Below, in pieces: positions 16,327 through 26,994 of a DNA stretch of 64,000 bases. A model generated the notes under the pieces. It made no database searches, had not been told where the DNA came from, and saw only the letters and a list, made by a program, of their open reading frames with translations. The position numbers were made by a program, and so were the translations under genes. Source of the stretch: Gordonia crocea (GTDB taxonomy: Bacteria; Actinomycetota; Actinomycetes; Mycobacteriales; Mycobacteriaceae); NCBI RefSeq assembly GCF_009932435.1, contig NZ_BJOU01000011.1:62001-126000 (forward strand). The letters are read 5' to 3'. Positions within the stretch are counted from its first letter, which is position 1. The number at the start of each line of letters is the position of its first letter.

Positions 16327-16817
16327 CAGATTCGTTCCCCCTCGTTGATGAGCCCCTATCAGGAGCAACCATCACACGAAGTTTGCTATCACGCAGCATA
16401 TGTTCGATGTAAACCGGAGTAACACGTCAACTATGTGCAAGTCAGAGCACGGGAGGGACTTTAGTCCCTTCCGTGATCAGCAAGGTGAAGGCAGTTACGG
16501 AATAGGCCTTGCCAGGCGTTAGCGCGCCATAAGGCGCAGAGGGTTGTCGTCGCGCGCGAGCCGGGGCCATGCGCCGAGGAAGGCGTGAACGCATCGCCGC
16601 CGGTCGAGTCGGTGAACGCGATGACTGGAGGCACGCTGAAGGTTACGCAACGGTGATCACTGGAAGCTTCGCCGCCTTGAGTCGATTGGTGAACAACCGG
16701 GTGCAATACCGGAACGGAACGGGTGACCGTCCTCGATCCTGGACTGGGGTGAGGTCACCGTCGACCGACGGTCGGTCCCAATTTCACCCAACGCGGCGGG
16801 ACCCGACCCGCGCGTAT
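16327..16817. other. Intergenic region upstream of the porin-toxin operon
   Basis: About 490 bp with no convincing gene. A 67-bp AT-richer stretch (16360-16430) probably contains the operon promoter; TTGACG on the minus strand (16431-16436) is a possible -35. The DosR-like palindrome is at 16455-16468. The rest (16480-16800) has short open frames on both strands, none with recognisable content. Confidence 0.5.
16448..16475. promoter_or_regulatory. DosR/DevR-like palindrome within a larger inverted repeat
   Basis: The core GGGACTTTAGTCCC (16455-16468) matches the inner 14 bases of the mycobacterial DosR consensus TTSGGGACTWWAGTCCCSAA; the outer bases differ. The palindrome extends to CACGG.AGGGAC...GTCCCTTCCGTG with one mismatch. 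It lies 129 bp upstream of the MspA-like start and faces no other gene. DosR activates genes under hypoxia or nitric oxide. An alternative reading is a simple hairpin. Confidence 0.55.
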
Positions 16818-17687
16818 TCAGCGCAGGGTTTGGATGATCGCGCTGAAGTCCAAGTGCGCATTGTCGGCGGCGAAATCCGAGTAGAGCTTTGCCGCGGCCG
16901 ACCCGAGCGGCGCCGAGCTCCCGGTCTGGGTCACCGCGTCCATCGCGAGCGTCAGATCCTTGTTCATGAGCGCGGTGGCGAATCCGGGTCGGAACTCGTT
17001 GCCCGACGGGGCGGTCGGCACCGGCCCCGGCACCGGGCAATTCGTGTGCAGCGCCCAACAGTTCCCAGTCGCCCCGGTCACGACGTCGTAGAGCGCCTGC
17101 GGGGTGAGGCCCAGCTTCTCGGCAAGGACGAATGCCTCCCCGACGGCGATCTGCTGGACGGCCAGGATCATGTTGTTGCACAGTTTGGCCGCCTGGCCGT
17201 TGCCGCTGTCGCCGCACGGCACGACTTTGCCGGCCATCGGCTCGAGGATCGGCGCGGCGGCGGCCACCGCCTGCTCCTCGCCGCCGACCATGAAGGCCAG
17301 TGTCCCCGCCGTGGCGCCCTTGACACCGCCGGACACCGGCGCATCGATCTGCAGCATGCCGGCCTCGGTGGCCTGCGTGTTGATTTCGCGCGCATCACCG
17401 ACGGCGATCGTGGACGAGTCGATGAACAGGGTGCCCGGCTTGGCCTTCGGCAGCACCGAGTCGTAGACCGACTTCACGATCGCCCCGCTGGGCAGCATCG
17501 TGATGACGACATCGGCACCGTCGACGGCCGCCTCGGCGGTCTCGACGGTGTCGACACCGGCCTCGGCCGCGGCCGCGACTGCCACCTGCGACGCGTCGAA
17601 TCCGGCGACCCGGTGACCGGCTTTGACGAGGTTGACCGCCATCGGCAACCCCATGTTGCCCAGCCCCACAAACGCGATGACACTCAT
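16818..17687 (-). CDS. mmsB: 3-hydroxyisobutyrate dehydrogenase
   Basis: A 289-residue beta-hydroxyacid dehydrogenase that oxidises 3-hydroxyisobutyrate to methylmalonate semialdehyde in valine catabolism. The N-terminal Rossmann motif is VGLGNMG. The substrate motif DAPVSGGVKGATAGTLAFMVGG and the catalytic-lysine region GNGQAAKLCNNM are present. It is the last gene of the valine block, 12 bp after the acyl-CoA dehydrogenase gene. Length fits the family. Confidence 0.95.
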   Translation of the reverse strand: MSVIAFVGLGNMGLPMAVNLVKAGHRVAGFDASQVAVAAAAEAGVDTVETAEAAVDGADVVITMLPSGAIVKSVYDSVLPKAKPGTLFIDSSTIAVGDAREINTQATEAGMLQIDAPVSGGVKGATAGTLAFMVGGEEQAVAAAAPILEPMAGKVVPCGDSGNGQAAKLCNNMILAVQQIAVGEAFVLAEKLGLTPQALYDVVTGATGNCWALHTNCPVPGPVPTAPSGNEFRPGFATALMNKDLTLAMDAVTQTGSSAPLGSAAAKLYSDFAADNAHLDFSAIIQTLR

Positions 17688-17699
17688 GATCTGCTCCGT

Positions 17700-18860
17700 T
17701 CAGTTCTTGAGACGGGCGGCCTCGGCGCGGCCGATCACCATCCGCATGATTTCATTGGTCCCCTCGAGGATCCGGTTGACGCGCAGGTCGCGAACGATCT
17801 TCTCGACCCCGGTCTCGTGCAGGTAGCCGTACCCGCCGTGCAATTGCAGCGCCTGGTCGGCGACGGTGAAGCAAGTGTCGGTGACGAACCGCTTCGCCAT
17901 CGCGCACAGTTCGACCTTGTCCGGGTCCCCGTTGTCGAGGGCCTCGGCCGCGCGCCACAGCATCAGCCGCGACACCTCCAGCGAGGTCGCCATGTCGGCG
18001 AGTGTCGCCCGGATGGTCGGCTCCCCGATCAGCGGCGTGCCGAATGCCTCCCGGTCGGCGGTGTAGGCCAGCGCCGCGTCATAGGCGGCCTGGGCGCCGC
18101 CCAGCGAGCACGCCGCGATGTTGATGCGCCCGCCGTTGAGCCCGTTCATCGCCATCGAGAAGCCGGCGCCGACACCGTCGGGACCGCCGATCAGCGCGTC
18201 GGCGGAGACCCGCACGTCGTCGAAGATCACCTGGGCGGTGGGCTGGTTGTGCCAGCCCATCTTTTCCTCCGGCGGCCCGAAGGACAGCCCCGGCGCATCC
18301 TTCTCGACGATGAAGGCCGAGATGCCGCGCGCCCCGGTGTCCCCGGTGCGCGCCATCACGACGTAGACGTCGGAGACGCCGCCGCCGGAGATGAACTGTT
18401 TGGTCCCGCGCAGGACGTAGCCGTCGCCGTCGGCCCGGGCACTGGTCGCCAGCGCCGCCGCGTCCGACCCAACAGACGGCTCGGTGAGGCAGTAGGAGGC
18501 CATCGACTCCATCGTCGCCAGCCCCGGCACCCAGCGCTCGCGCTGCTCGGCGGTCCCGTAGCAGTCGACCATCCACGTGCACATGTTGTGGATCGATAGG
18601 AACGCGGCGGTCACCGGGTCGCCCTTGGCGAGTTCCTCGAAGATCCGGACGCCGTCGAGGCGCCGCAGACCGGCACCGCCGACGTCCTCGCGCGTGTAGA
18701 TGGCGGCCATGCCGAGCTCCGCCGCCTCCTTCATCTCCGCTACCGGAAAGTGGTGGTCGGCATCCCATTTCAGGGAGTTCGGCGCCAACCGCTTCTGGGC
18801 AAAGCCGCGCGCGGCGTCGACGATGAGCCGATCGTCGTCGTCCAACCGGGGGTAGGGCAT
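17700..18860 (-). CDS. Isobutyryl-CoA dehydrogenase (acyl-CoA dehydrogenase family)
   Basis: A 386-residue acyl-CoA dehydrogenase, a flavoprotein converting isobutyryl-CoA to methacrylyl-CoA. Signatures are YCLTEPSVGSDAAAL and the C-terminal QLHGGYGYLHETGVEKIVRD...ILEGTNEIMR containing the usual catalytic glutamate region. The substrate is assigned from context: it sits between mmsA and mmsB, where isobutyryl-CoA dehydrogenase usually lies. It is 10 bp after mmsA. Confidence 0.9.
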   Translation of the reverse strand: MPYPRLDDDDRLIVDAARGFAQKRLAPNSLKWDADHHFPVAEMKEAAELGMAAIYTREDVGGAGLRRLDGVRIFEELAKGDPVTAAFLSIHNMCTWMVDCYGTAEQRERWVPGLATMESMASYCLTEPSVGSDAAALATSARADGDGYVLRGTKQFISGGGVSDVYVVMARTGDTGARGISAFIVEKDAPGLSFGPPEEKMGWHNQPTAQVIFDDVRVSADALIGGPDGVGAGFSMAMNGLNGGRINIAACSLGGAQAAYDAALAYTADREAFGTPLIGEPTIRATLADMATSLEVSRLMLWRAAEALDNGDPDKVELCAMAKRFVTDTCFTVADQALQLHGGYGYLHETGVEKIVRDLRVNRILEGTNEIMRMVIGRAEAARLKN

Positions 18861-18870
18861 CGTCGTCCGC

Positions 18871-20388
<1,518 letters not shown>

Positions 20389-20572
20389 CGTCTCGCCCTC
20401 CCGGTGGCGTCTTCGTGGTCGGTGGTGATCGGTGTGGTGATCGATCTCGTGATGATCGATGTGGTGACCGTCTCACTATCAGCCGGATCGGCTGGCAGGG
20501 TCAACGGACAAAGCTGCAGGACGCCAGTGCAGATTTGCACGACCCAGCGGCCTTCGCTGTGCGTAGATGCAT
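20389..20572. promoter_or_regulatory. mmsA upstream region with a GTGCA palindrome
   Basis: GTGCA-GATT-TGCAC (20527-20540) is a perfect 5-bp-arm inverted repeat. A near-repeat of GTGGTGATCG and GATGATCGATG motifs lies closer to the gene (20421-20470). The palindrome resembles TGCA-type operators of actinobacterial carbon-metabolism regulators, without a firm match. Confidence 0.35.
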
Positions 20573-21355
20573 CTATCGGTGGGTGAAGTGCGGGTCGCGC
20601 TTCTCCACGAAGGCAGCCATTCCCTCGGTCTGGTCCTCGGTGGCAAAGGTCGAGTAGAACAGCGCCCGCTCGGCGCGCACCCCCTCGGCCAGCCCGGTCT
20701 CGAAAACCAGGTTCACCGCCTCCTTGGCCACCGCCGTCGCGATCGACGACTTGGCCGCGATCTGCGCCGCCATCTCGAACGCGGTCGCCTCGGCCTCCTC
20801 GTCGGCGACGACGCGCGACACCAGGCCCAGCGCGTCGGCCTCGGCGGCGCCGATCGACCGGCCGGTGAGGATCAGGTCCATCGCCTTGGCCTTGCCGATC
20901 GCCCGGGTCAGGCGCTGTGACCCGCCGATGCCGGGGATGACGCCGAGGTTGATCTCGGGTTGCCCGAACTTCGCCGACTCACCCGCCACGATCATGTCGC
21001 ACAGCATCGCCAGCTCGCAGCCACCGCCGAGCGCGTAACCGGTGACCGCGGCGATCGTCGGGGTGCGCAGCCGCGACAACGAGTCCCACTCGCCGAAGAA
21101 CTGTTCGGCGACCATCTCGCTGAAGCCCTTCCCGGCCATCTCCTTGATATCGGCGCCGGCCGCGAAGGCCCGCGGGGAGCCGGCGAGCACGATCGCCCCG
21201 ATTCCCGGGTCCGCGTCGAAGGCCTTGGCCGCCGCGACGACTTCGGTCATCAGCTCGGTGTTCAACGCGTTGAGAGCCTTGGGCCGGTTGAGCCGGATCA
21301 GTCCGGTCCGGTCCCGGACCTCGACGAGGATGGTGGCATAGTCGGCGTCGGTCAT
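20573..21355 (-). CDS. Enoyl-CoA hydratase
   Basis: A 260-residue crotonase-fold enzyme, here probably hydrating methacrylyl-CoA to 3-hydroxyisobutyryl-CoA. The oxyanion-hole segment is [26 protein letters not shown] and a [13 protein letters not shown] segment with the catalytic glutamates follow. It resembles EchA8-type hydratases. Its ATG overlaps the upstream hydrolase gene by 4 bp. Confidence 0.93.
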   Translation of the reverse strand: MTDADYATILVEVRDRTGLIRLNRPKALNALNTELMTEVVAAAKAFDADPGIGAIVLAGSPRAFAAGADIKEMAGKGFSEMVAEQFFGEWDSLSRLRTPTIAAVTGYALGGGCELAMLCDMIVAGESAKFGQPEINLGVIPGIGGSQRLTRAIGKAKAMDLILTGRSIGAAEADALGLVSRVVADEEAEATAFEMAAQIAAKSSIATAVAKEAVNLVFETGLAEGVRAERALFYSTFATEDQTEGMAAFVEKRDPHFTHR

Positions 21356-22452
21356 CGGTGGGTTCCTGTCTCGTCGAAGGTGAGTTCACAGCCATCGGGC
21401 AGCGGTGCGGTGAAGCCGGCCGCGCGCGACGGGTCGATGTCGTCGAGCTCGGCTATCGCCCACACCGGATCGCGGCCCTTCTCAATGACTTTCGCATGGA
21501 TCCCCTCGGCGAGGTCGGGGTATTGCAGGCAGCGCAGCGAAGTCCGGTACTCGCGCTTCAAGGTGTCGCGCAGGGTCGCATCCGACGCCGCGGCGCGCAA
21601 CGCGCCCAAAGTGACCGTCAGGGCCATCGGCGACATGGCCGCGATCTTGGCGCCGGCTTTGACCGCCGACTGGGCCCCGGCCGCGCAGCGCGCCAGGATC
21701 TGCGACACCGAGTCACCGGCGAATGCCTCGGCGATCCACTCCCGCTGGGCGGCCAACGCCGACTCGGGGGCGGTGACGGCGTGCGCCGCCAGCGCCTCCT
21801 CTGGAGTCTGGTCGGCCAGCGCGAGCAGGAACGGCTCCAGCGCGTCGGCCGGCACATAGTGCGTCGCCAGCCCGACCGCGACGGCATCGGCGCCGTCGAG
21901 GCTGGTCGTCGTCAGTGCGGCATAGGTGCCCAGTTCGTCGGACAAGTGCGACAGCAACCAGGTCCCGCCGACGTCGGGCACCAGGCCGATGCCGACCTCG
22001 GGCATGGCCAGTCGCGTCCGATCGGTGGCGACGCGGATCGATGCGTGACCCGAGACGCCGACGCCGCCGCCCATCACGATGCCGTCCATCACCGCCACGA
22101 CCGGCTTCGGATAGTCGCCGATCGCCGCGTTGAGGTGGTACTCGTCGCGCCAGAACGCGGCCGACGGGGTGTTCGCCGCAGCGACGTCGTCGGTGGACCC
22201 GGCCATCGCGGCGGCGTCGCGGTGGATCGCCGCGATATCGCCGCCGGCGCACAGACCGCGCTCGCCGGCGCCGGTGATGACCACCGCGCTTACCTCCGGG
22301 TCGCGCTTCCACTCATCGAGCACGGCGGCCATCTGGGTGACCATCGGATGGTTCAACGCGTTGATGACGCGGGGCCGGTTCAACACGATCCGCCCGACCC
22401 GACCGTCAACACTCGTCACCAGTTCCGGTGCGGATACCGCCGTCTCAGCCAT
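21352..22452 (-). CDS. 3-hydroxyisobutyryl-CoA hydrolase
   Basis: A 366-residue crotonase-superfamily protein, longer than hydratases because of the C-terminal extension typical of HIBYL-CoA hydrolases. Motifs are [36 protein letters not shown] and [21 protein letters not shown]. It releases free 3-hydroxyisobutyrate from CoA, the substrate of mmsB. It is the first gene of the pair with the hydratase (ATGA overlap). Confidence 0.93.
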   Translation of the reverse strand: MAETAVSAPELVTSVDGRVGRIVLNRPRVINALNHPMVTQMAAVLDEWKRDPEVSAVVITGAGERGLCAGGDIAAIHRDAAAMAGSTDDVAAANTPSAAFWRDEYHLNAAIGDYPKPVVAVMDGIVMGGGVGVSGHASIRVATDRTRLAMPEVGIGLVPDVGGTWLLSHLSDELGTYAALTTTSLDGADAVAVGLATHYVPADALEPFLLALADQTPEEALAAHAVTAPESALAAQREWIAEAFAGDSVSQILARCAAGAQSAVKAGAKIAAMSPMALTVTLGALRAAASDATLRDTLKREYRTSLRCLQYPDLAEGIHAKVIEKGRDPVWAIAELDDIDPSRAAGFTAPLPDGCELTFDETGTHR

Positions 22453-22522
22453 TCAATCTCCCTCGCCTACCCGTCGCGACTCATCGTCGCGACGGAGCGG
22501 CCGGTCGATCAAGCGGCATTTG

Positions 22523-22566
22523 TGCACCCGTGGGGGTGCAGATCGCCGCCCGCCCCACCGGGCGGG
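22523..22566 (-). terminator. Two adjacent hairpins downstream of rpf
   Basis: TGCACCC/GGGTGCA (22523-22540) and CCCGCCC/GGGCGGG (22549-22566) are perfect 7-bp stems between the rpf stop and the hydrolase start. They may end rpf transcription. No U-run is present, so the call is tentative. Confidence 0.4.
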
Positions 22567-22575
22567 GTGAGGGGC

Positions 22576-22941
<366 letters not shown>

Positions 22942-23023
22942 TTAGCGCCATCTCGGCGGTTGACGAATCGGTGAAGAAGCTACTGACCGGAAAAGCAAAG
23001 GTCACATCGACAAAACCGCAGAA

Positions 23024-23041
23024 CGCTTGCTCCAGCAAGCG
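23024..23041. repeat. Perfect 8-bp hairpin upstream of rpf
   Basis: CGCTTGCT-CC-AGCAAGCG, 122 bp upstream of the rpf start in the 258-bp gap. It could be an operator (TetR/MarR-size palindrome) or part of a leader RNA. I could not fit it to the c-di-AMP riboswitch known upstream of some rpf genes. Confidence 0.4.
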
Positions 23042-23161
23042 GTGAACCGGCACATCACCGCAGGTCGCAGCCGTTATCGTTCCGTTACCAAAGGCCTCGG
23101 TGGCGACAGATGCATTGTGGCCAATCCCACTTTTAGGGCAGGAAATTCACGGGCTCCCCGG

Positions 23162-23551
23162 CTATACGCGCCACACGACGATGACCAGGGCGACCAACCC
23201 GAACAGGGTGATCAGCGCGGCCATCAATCCCGCCAGCGACGAGGCCAGCACCGAATCGTATGTTCGCAGGGCGCGCCGTTGCCGCTCGTGCTGGATCCAG
23301 GCCAGGATCAGCGCCACCAGTCCGACGACGATCATGATCATCCCCACCACTTGCGGACTCGCAATCGTCTCGTGGTGCTCGGCCCGGCGATACTCGAAGA
23401 ATTGGAAGATCGTGAACCCAAAGGCGATCAGCGACGTACTGGTCCGGATCCACGCCATCATCGTCCGCTCCAGCGCGAGATTGGTGCGCACCACGGCGAG
23501 CTGGGTATTCGCGTCGGGACGCTCGGGGCCCGTCGGCGTGGGATCGGTCAT
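23162..23551 (-). CDS. DUF202 membrane protein
   Basis: A 129-residue protein with three hydrophobic helices. The N-terminal half reads AVVRTNLALERTMMAWIRTSTSLIAFGFTI, the diagnostic DUF202 (YidH-like) pattern. The function of the family is not established. It overlaps the upstream MFS gene by 4 bp. Confidence 0.9.
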   Translation of the reverse strand: MTDPTPTGPERPDANTQLAVVRTNLALERTMMAWIRTSTSLIAFGFTIFQFFEYRRAEHHETIASPQVVGMIMIVVGLVALILAWIQHERQRRALRTYDSVLASSLAGLMAALITLFGLVALVIVVWRV

Positions 23552-24576
23552 GAGGCTTCCACTCCTACACTGTCGGGACCGGCTCCCTGCGTGATCATCC
23601 GCAGTACGCCGATCGCCGCCACCAGCGCCAACCCCGGCAGCACGAACCCGTATCCGAGGTTTGCCGCATTGCCGGCGAGGACGCCGAGTGCGACGGCTCC
23701 GACGATAGCACCGCCATAATTGAAGAGGTTGACCCGCGCGATCACCTCGTCGCTGCGGGCCGGCGACAGCTCACCCGCCCAGCTGAACGCCACCGGAACC
23801 AGCAATCCCGCCACGGCACCCGCCAATGCGAATCCGGCGACGGCCGCTGCCGGCGCCGCGACCGCCGCGACGATGAGGCACCCGGCGAGGGCCATCCCGA
23901 CGCCGACGACGCCGGTCGTCTTCCGGCCCCAGCCAAGCACCATGGGATCGGCGGCCAACCGCCCCAGGAGGACGACGGCGAGATAGGCCGCATACCCGAA
24001 CGGGGCCACCGTCGGCGACGAAGCCAACCCGTCCCGCAGGTAGAGCGTGCTCCAACTGGCCACGGCGGAGTCGACCACAAATGCGGCGAACACCAGCGAT
24101 CCGGTGAGAACGATGCCGCGCACCGGGAGGCATTCGCGGTGCCGCCGCTTGTCCTGGTCCGCCCCGGTCCGCACCGTGATGTAGGGGTCGCCGAACGTCA
24201 CCGACAACCCGGCCACCACCACACCGAACACAGCGGCTCCGGCAATCGCCGAGAGCGCCGGGAGCCGGAGCCACAGGACGGCCGCGGTCGCCACCGCACC
24301 GAGAATCGCCGCCGCGGTGTAGGCGGCGTAGAGCCGTCCGAAGACCGGCCGCGACGCCTTGGCCTCGGCAAGCGCCCCCTGCATGTTGCACGCGGCGTCC
24401 ACCGAGCCCAGACCGATGCCGTAGACCAGCGCGGCACCGACGAACAGGACTAGGTCGTCGGCGGCAACCATTACCCCCAGCGCGACAGCCTCGATCAGGA
24501 ATCCCACCGCCAACGACCATCGACTCCCCCACCGCGAGGCGGTCAGCGGGTGGTGCCGCCTAGGTGTAGGCGACAT
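23548..24576 (-). CDS. MFS transporter lacking its first two helices
   Basis: A 342-residue major facilitator protein. The sequence begins at what is normally the loop between helices 2 and 3 (LTASRWGSRWSLAVGFLIEAVALG), so helices 1-2 (about 50-60 residues) are missing. About ten helices remain. The only start, ATG 24576, overlaps the end of the sulfatase gene by 17 bp. A deletion joining the sulfatase 3' end to a truncated transporter is the simplest explanation. Function is doubtful. Confidence 0.75.
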   Translation of the reverse strand: MSPTPRRHHPLTASRWGSRWSLAVGFLIEAVALGVMVAADDLVLFVGAALVYGIGLGSVDAACNMQGALAEAKASRPVFGRLYAAYTAAAILGAVATAAVLWLRLPALSAIAGAAVFGVVVAGLSVTFGDPYITVRTGADQDKRRHRECLPVRGIVLTGSLVFAAFVVDSAVASWSTLYLRDGLASSPTVAPFGYAAYLAVVLLGRLAADPMVLGWGRKTTGVVGVGMALAGCLIVAAVAAPAAAVAGFALAGAVAGLLVPVAFSWAGELSPARSDEVIARVNLFNYGGAIVGAVALGVLAGNAANLGYGFVLPGLALVAAIGVLRMITQGAGPDSVGVEAS

Positions 24577-26899
24577 GCACGCCGGAGATTTCGCCCGTGA
24601 ACGGGAAGGGCGCCCGATCCCGGTAGGCCAACGACACCGGCGACCCGAGGCAGCGGCCGATGTCGAGGCAGTCGTTCGCGGTGAACAGCAACGGCACGCT
24701 CACCGGAACCGTGCCGCCGGCCAGCGGCTGGTCGTCGCGGGTGATGGTCACCGTCAGCGGCCCCGCCGGTGAGGCGTCGGTGTGCACGGTCGTGATGACG
24801 ATGCGGGCATGCCCGGCGGGCACCTTCTCCTCGGACCGAATCGTGGTCCGCTGCATGAGGAACAGGTTGTACTCGTACACCAGGTAGCCGCCGTCGAGGT
24901 AGCAGGTCAGCCCACCGGCCCCCGAACCAAGCGCATACAGCACACCGTTGGCGTCGGCCGGGAACTCGGCATCGATCGTGACGACGTTGTTCTTCGTGCC
25001 CAACGCGGGCGCACAGAACTCCGGCATCCGGACCATGTCCCCGGGGAACCGCCACTCGCGATAGGGCGGCGCGATCCGCAATTCGGGGTGGTAGACCGGC
25101 ACCCACAGTCCACCGCCGACGGGGAGAACCGCGTTGCGCGCCGCCTCCACCATGAAGATTTCCTTCATCTGGGCGAGACGTTCGGGCTCTTCGGCGGCCA
25201 GATCGTTGGCCTGCGACCAGTCTTCGTCGAGGTGGTACAGCTCCCACTCGTCGTTGTCAGGCGTCCAGGTCGCCATCCCCTCGGGCGTGCCGGGCACCCA
25301 CGGGAGCCGCGGGCCGCGGGCCGACGCCATCCAACCCTCGTGATAGATCGCCCGGCTGCCCATGATCTCGAAATACTGCGTGGACTTGCCCCCCGGTGCA
25401 TCCCGGTCGACGAGGGTCTGTGCGAAGCTTGCGCCGGCCAGTGGCATCTGTGGCTCGCCGTTGACGACGAGCGGCGGATCAATGCCGAGGATGTCGTAGA
25501 TCGTCGGAACCAGGTCGTTGCAGTGGAGGAATACGTCGCGCGGTTCGGCGTCGGGGGCGATCACCTTGGGCCATCGCACGGCCATCGGGTTGCGGGTACC
25601 CCCGAGGTGCGAGGCCATCAGCTTCATCCCCTTGTAGGGAGTGCTCCCCGCCCATGCCCAGGCGGCGTGATACTGGTTGTCCACCAAGGGCGACCCCAAC
25701 ACGTCGAGTCCGCCGAGTTCGTCCAGCGCATCGATGTGCTGCCGGACCGTTGTCGGAATCCCGTTCTGCGCCAGGAGTTCCGAGATCGTGCCGTTCTGCC
25801 CCTCGCCGGAAGACCCGTTGTCGCCCCAGATGTAGACGAAGACGGTGTTGTCGGCATACCCCAGCGCTTCGAGCTCGTCGACCAAGCGGCCGACCTGGAC
25901 GTCGACGTGTTCGCCGTAGCCGGCCGCGACCTCCATCAGGCGGCGCTGGAACGGCTTCTCATCGTCGGGGACGTCGTCCCATCCGGCGAGTTGCTCGTCG
26001 CGTTCGGTCAGCTCAGCATCATCCGGGATCCAGCCCTTGGCTTTGGCCCGCGCGAACACCCGTTCACGATAGGCGTCCCAGCCATCGTCGAATTTCCCCG
26101 CGTACTTGTCGGCCCACGGCTTCATGATGTGATGCGGTCCGTGGAGGCACCCACTCGCCCAGTACAGGAAGAACGGTTTGTCGGCGTTGAATGAGCGGTG
26201 GCGCCGCAGCCACGAAATGGCATCGTCGGCAAGGTCTTCGGAGAGGTGATAGCCCTCCTCCGGCGTCCGGGGAGGAAGTACCTGCGTCGTATTGCGGACC
26301 AGGTTGGGTTCGTACTGGGACGCCTCTCCGGCGAGGAAGCCGTAGAAGTACTCGAAGCCCAGTCCGGTCGGCCAGTTGTCGAAGGGCCCCGCCGCCGTCG
26401 TCTCTTCCGCCGGGGTGTTGTGCCACTTGCCGAATGCCGCTGTGGCATAACCGTATTGCTTCAGCACCTCGGCAACCGTGGCACTCGACCGCGGGATCTT
26501 GCCGGCGTAGCCGTCCCAATCGTTGGCCAACTCGGCAATCTGCCCGTTCCCGATCTCGTGGTGGTTGCGCCCGGTCAACAGCGACGCCCGGGTCGGCGAG
26601 CACATCGCCGTCGTGTGAAACCTGTTGTAGGTCACGCCCTCGGCGCAGATCCGATCCAGCGTCGACGTGGTGACCTCGCCGCCGAAGGTGGTGGGCAGCC
26701 CGGGGCCGGCATCGTCGATGAGGACGACGACGACATTCGGCGAATCTTCGTGCAGCCGTTGCGGAATGGACCGCTCTTGGTAGGTCGACTCTTGCAGCGT
26801 CCGACCGGCGATACTCGCCGAGGGCACCGGCGGAAAGGGCAATACGCCCCCGTCGGGCAACCTCGGCTTGGTGATCGTTTCCCCATTTTGTGCGGCCAC
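24560..26899 (-). CDS. Sulfatase (arylsulfatase-type)
   Basis: A 779-residue formylglycine sulfatase. The metal-binding start is VVLIDDAGPGLPTTFG, and the modification motif CSPTRASLLTGR supplies the cysteine converted to formylglycine. Further motifs are GKWHNTP and a DNGSSGEGQNGT metal site. No signal peptide is evident. I start at GTG 26899, with GGAGTAGAGGAG upstream, instead of 26932. These large actinobacterial arylsulfatases act on organic sulfate esters; the substrate is unknown. The divergent AraC gene is a likely regulator. Confidence 0.92.
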   Translation of the reverse strand: MAAQNGETITKPRLPDGGVLPFPPVPSASIAGRTLQESTYQERSIPQRLHEDSPNVVVVLIDDAGPGLPTTFGGEVTTSTLDRICAEGVTYNRFHTTAMCSPTRASLLTGRNHHEIGNGQIAELANDWDGYAGKIPRSSATVAEVLKQYGYATAAFGKWHNTPAEETTAAGPFDNWPTGLGFEYFYGFLAGEASQYEPNLVRNTTQVLPPRTPEEGYHLSEDLADDAISWLRRHRSFNADKPFFLYWASGCLHGPHHIMKPWADKYAGKFDDGWDAYRERVFARAKAKGWIPDDAELTERDEQLAGWDDVPDDEKPFQRRLMEVAAGYGEHVDVQVGRLVDELEALGYADNTVFVYIWGDNGSSGEGQNGTISELLAQNGIPTTVRQHIDALDELGGLDVLGSPLVDNQYHAAWAWAGSTPYKGMKLMASHLGGTRNPMAVRWPKVIAPDAEPRDVFLHCNDLVPTIYDILGIDPPLVVNGEPQMPLAGASFAQTLVDRDAPGGKSTQYFEIMGSRAIYHEGWMASARGPRLPWVPGTPEGMATWTPDNDEWELYHLDEDWSQANDLAAEEPERLAQMKEIFMVEAARNAVLPVGGGLWVPVYHPELRIAPPYREWRFPGDMVRMPEFCAPALGTKNNVVTIDAEFPADANGVLYALGSGAGGLTCYLDGGYLVYEYNLFLMQRTTIRSEEKVPAGHARIVITTVHTDASPAGPLTVTITRDDQPLAGGTVPVSVPLLFTANDCLDIGRCLGSPVSLAYRDRAPFPFTGEISGVHVAYT

Positions 26900-26955
26900 C
26901 GTCGACTCCTCTACTCCGCAGGATGCGATCACTGTAGGACTCCGGCCGAGTCCGG

Positions 26956-26994
26956 GTCTTGACAGTTGAGGACCAATAATTGACAGTTCAAGAC
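26956..26994. promoter_or_regulatory. Sulfatase-araC intergenic repeats (candidate AraC binding site)
   Basis: TTGACAGTT occurs twice as a direct repeat (26959-26967 and 26980-26988), spaced 21 bp start to start, two helical turns. The pair is bounded by GTCTTGA / TCAAGAC inverted ends (26956-26962, 26988-26994). Two in-phase direct half-sites are typical for AraC-family regulators. The site sits between the divergent starts. Confidence 0.5.

Noticed and set aside
16461..16706. 81-codon minus-strand ORF upstream of the porin gene
   Set aside because: It spans the DosR-like palindrome, has atypical composition and no ribosome site or recognisable content.
16569..18599. Long plus-strand ORF (676 codons), and similar ones at 4967-7159, 18913-20586 and 53056-55941
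   Set aside because: They lie antisense to well-supported genes, are rich in Arg, Gly, His and Val, and show no domains. They are shadow frames of high-GC coding DNA.
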